Below, one piece after another: positions 6,471 through 8,247 of a stretch of 8,247 bases of DNA. The notes beneath the pieces were generated by a model that saw only the letters and a program-made list of their open reading frames with translations, was not told where the DNA came from and did not search any database. The translations under genes and the position numbers were made by a program. Each line of letters starts with the position of its first letter. The first letter of the stretch is position 1. Origin of the DNA: an uncultured Chlorobiaceae bacterium (GTDB lineage: Bacteria; Bacteroidota; Chlorobiia; Chlorobiales; Chlorobiaceae); assembly GCA_903929845.1 (NCBI GenBank), contig CAIYWF010000304.1, positions 1 to 8,247 of the forward strand, read 5' to 3'.

Positions 6471-7208
6471 ATGGATAATAAAAAATTTAGTCACGTCTCC
6501 TATAACTGTGGTTACATGAATGTGATCGTCAAGGTGATTAGTGATTTTTACAGAGGAAATATATCTGATCGAAAGATACTCGATATGCCAGCAGGAAATG
6601 GATGGGTGGCTGATACTTTATCTGGTATGGGTGCTATAACAGTTCCCGCTGATTTTAATGATGAGCGCAAAGATTACATACATGTAAATATGGAGCAACC
6701 GTTGCCATTTGTGGATGGAGAATTTGATTGCGTTGTTTGCGCTGAAGGAATTGAACATATACTTCGACCGGAAGGATTGATAGGCGAATTAGCAAGAGTA
6801 TTGAAAAAAGATGGTTTATTGATAATAAGTACTCCTAATGTCCAGAATTTTTTTTCAAGATACCAATTTGCTTGCACAGGATATCCATATCAGTTCCATC
6901 CATTTCATCTAAGACCGCCTGATAAGGGCGAAATAATCGATAGAGGTCATATTAGTCCTGTTTTATATACACAACTTCGTTATTTCGCCCAATTGCATGG
7001 TTTAAAAGTATTGAAACCTGATGGAGATAGGTATAAGCGTATGATAGGACTGCCATTTTACTTGCCATTCATATTGATAGGTTATTGGTGGGTTATTCGT
7101 GATTGGAAAAAGGAGGGTAATGATGAGTCAAAAGAAATAATTGGGCATCTGTTTAGTATGAAGACATTATTTTCCAGAAGTTTGATATTTAAGGCCGTCA
7201 AATTATAG
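6471..7208 (+). CDS. Class I SAM-dependent methyltransferase (Methyltransf_11 type)
   Basis: This 245-residue methyltransferase probably modifies a sugar or a glycan end. SAM-binding motif I is ILDMPAGNG (36-44), with Pro where DxGxG enzymes usually have Gly. An acidic Asp61 follows the second strand, PLPF (77-80) is the usual post-strand signature, FDCVVCAEGIEHI (85-97) gives the motif II region, and the KKDGLLIISTPN segment (112-123) completes the Rossmann fold. The region 137-160, rich in His, Pro and aromatic residues, may form the substrate pocket. A hydrophobic stretch at about 192-209 near the C-terminus could attach it to the membrane. The start is supported by AAAGG 6 nt upstream. 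It is the most AT-rich gene here (about 30-35% GC in sampled lines) and stops 2 bp before the GC-rich GT9 gene. O-antigen or core methylation is inferred from context; ubiquinone/menaquinone-type methylation is less likely because the neighbours are glycosyltransferases. Confidence 0.8.
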   Translation: MDNKKFSHVSYNCGYMNVIVKVISDFYRGNISDRKILDMPAGNGWVADTLSGMGAITVPADFNDERKDYIHVNMEQPLPFVDGEFDCVVCAEGIEHILRPEGLIGELARVLKKDGLLIISTPNVQNFFSRYQFACTGYPYQFHPFHLRPPDKGEIIDRGHISPVLYTQLRYFAQLHGLKVLKPDGDRYKRMIGLPFYLPFILIGYWWVIRDWKKEGNDESKEIIGHLFSMKTLFSRSLIFKAVKL

Positions 7209-7210
7209 AT

Positions 7211-8247
7211 ATGCTTGTGCTGAACAAACGTGCTCCGCAACGCATTCTCCTCATCGTACAGCGGTCAAATGGCGACGTCTTCCTTACTTCACCACTTATC
7301 GAGGCGCTTTTTCGGGCCTATGGCAGCCCGCATATTGATCTTTTGGTCAATAGCGATACCCTGCCGATTGCCCGAACGCTGCCGCATATCGTTGACATTC
7401 ATCAGTTTACCTACAATGGTGACGGGAGAGGGCGGGGAACCCAGACTAAAGGCCTGCTCAAAAAGATTGTCCGTCGTTACGATCTGAGCATCAACCTTAC
7501 TGCGAGCGACCGATCTGTGCTGTTTGCGCTGGCCGCTGGCCGCAAGGCTATCAGTGCGGTGGAGCACGACAGGAAAAAATCGTGGTGGAAACGGTTACTG
7601 CTTTCGGCACATTACGAATTTGACTCTAACAGGCACATTATCGAGAACAACACTGCTGCTCTCGACTTTCTGGGCATTGGCTCCGGAAAACCGACGGTTC
7701 GTTCGTATTATTCTGAGACTGCAGCCAAAAGCGTTAGCAACATGCTGGAGGATCGCGGAATTCGCAACTTTATGATCGTTCATCCCGGTGCGCAGTACGA
7801 CTACAAGGTCTATCCAGAAAAACTTCGCAATGAGTTGCTCGAACGACTTGATAGTCTTGGTGTACCACTGGTTGTTACAGGCTCGAAAAGCGCGCTCGAT
7901 CTGGAGATTAAACGGAGGCTTCCAAAGTTTGCCAATGTTCACGATTTCATCGGTTTGACCAGCATGGAGGAACTGATTGCGCTCAGTGACCGATCGCTTG
8001 CCTATATTGGGGTAGATACGCTGACCATGCACATTGCCGCTTCGCAGAACCGGCGCATTTTCGCTGTTTATGGACCAACCATTCTCAGTATGTGGTCGCC
8101 ATGGTGCAATGAGTTGCGCACGGGCGCCCGCATGAACAGATCAGTGCAGACTTATGGGAATGTCACCATCTTTCAGGCAGATATGCCGTGTGTGGCCTGC
8201 GGCAAGGCGGGTTGCGACGACCATCATGGTGTAAGCGAGTGCCTTTA
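7211..8247 (+). CDS. Glycosyltransferase family 9, ADP-heptose:LPS heptosyltransferase-like (3' end outside window)
   Basis: The frame is open from ATG 7211 to the right edge without a stop: 345 codons plus two bases, close to the usual 340-360 of the family, so only a short C-terminus is missing. It begins RILLIVQRSNGDVFLTSPLIEAL (11-33 region), with the Gly21-Asp22 loop and Pro28 typical of GT9. HPGA (191-194) with Lys199 forms the start of the donor domain. GVDTLTMHIAAS (267-278; Asp269, His274) is the family's signature for ADP-heptose binding, and VYGPT (286-290) follows. The C-terminus has Cys327, Cys330, Cys335 and Cys344, the CxxC...C...CL pattern common in GT9. Codon use is GC-rich (samples 53-65%), unlike the AT-rich methyltransferase 2 bp upstream. 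The aromatic after the HPGA loop is Tyr where many WaaF-type enzymes have Trp. Transfer of heptose to the inner core is likely, but some GT9 enzymes use other sugars, so no symbol is assigned. Confidence 0.87.
   Translation, partial: MLVLNKRAPQRILLIVQRSNGDVFLTSPLIEALFRAYGSPHIDLLVNSDTLPIARTLPHIVDIHQFTYNGDGRGRGTQTKGLLKKIVRRYDLSINLTASDRSVLFALAAGRKAISAVEHDRKKSWWKRLLLSAHYEFDSNRHIIENNTAALDFLGIGSGKPTVRSYYSETAAKSVSNMLEDRGIRNFMIVHPGAQYDYKVYPEKLRNELLERLDSLGVPLVVTGSKSALDLEIKRRLPKFANVHDFIGLTSMEELIALSDRSLAYIGVDTLTMHIAASQNRRIFAVYGPTILSMWSPWCNELRTGARMNRSVQTYGNVTIFQADMPCVACGKAGCDDHHGVSECL

Noticed and set aside
7230..7775. Plus-strand frames of 85 and 83 residues near the right end
   Set aside because: They are out-of-frame readings of the GT9 gene.
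7595..8032. 145-residue minus-strand open frame
   Set aside because: It lies entirely inside the GT9 gene, which has clear family motifs in the plus frame. Its translation shows no recognisable domain.

Overview
The window is a stretch of bacterial chromosome from a Gram-negative organism, carrying genes for building and exporting cell-envelope glycolipid (lipopolysaccharide, LPS). It holds an MsbA-type lipid A flippase, a late lipid A acyltransferase of the LpxL/HtrB family, three glycosyltransferases of two families (GT2, GT2, GT4), a SAM-dependent methyltransferase and a GT9 (ADP-heptosyltransferase-like) enzyme cut by the right edge. Weak or absent Shine-Dalgarno sequences and the character of the MsbA protein would fit a green sulfur bacterium (Chlorobiaceae) or relative. 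That placement is an impression and not something the sequence proves.

Layout. Positions 1-232 hold no supportable gene. The msbA-like gene fills 233-2188 on the minus strand. A roughly 400-bp divergent intergenic region (2189-2588) follows, with promoter-like hexamers, a 10-bp direct repeat and one tiny hydrophobic reading frame of doubtful reality. From about 2589 to the right end, all six genes lie on the plus strand with gaps of 75 bp or less: acyltransferase, GT2, GT2, GT4, methyltransferase, GT9. The second GT2 ends in an ATGA overlap with the GT4, and the methyltransferase and GT9 are 2 bp apart. The run therefore reads as one operon, with a possible internal promoter before the methyltransferase.

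Function. The acyltransferase would finish lipid A in the inner leaflet of the cytoplasmic membrane. The cytoplasmic glycosyltransferases would add core or O-chain sugars, the methyltransferase could modify or cap a sugar, and the divergent MsbA would flip the core-lipid A to the periplasmic face. Donor and acceptor sugars cannot be read from the sequence.

Composition is uneven. The msbA, acyltransferase and GT9 genes are at about 50% GC or higher in sampled stretches. The GT4 is near 40% and the methyltransferase near 30-35%. The AT-rich block 5457-7208 looks like an exchanged cassette set between native LPS genes. I found no CRISPR array, intact insertion sequence, tRNA or rRNA gene, and nothing that amounts to an undescribed system. 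The most notable points are this AT-rich cassette, the enlarged first periplasmic loop of MsbA, and the GT9 gene that has no stop inside the window.
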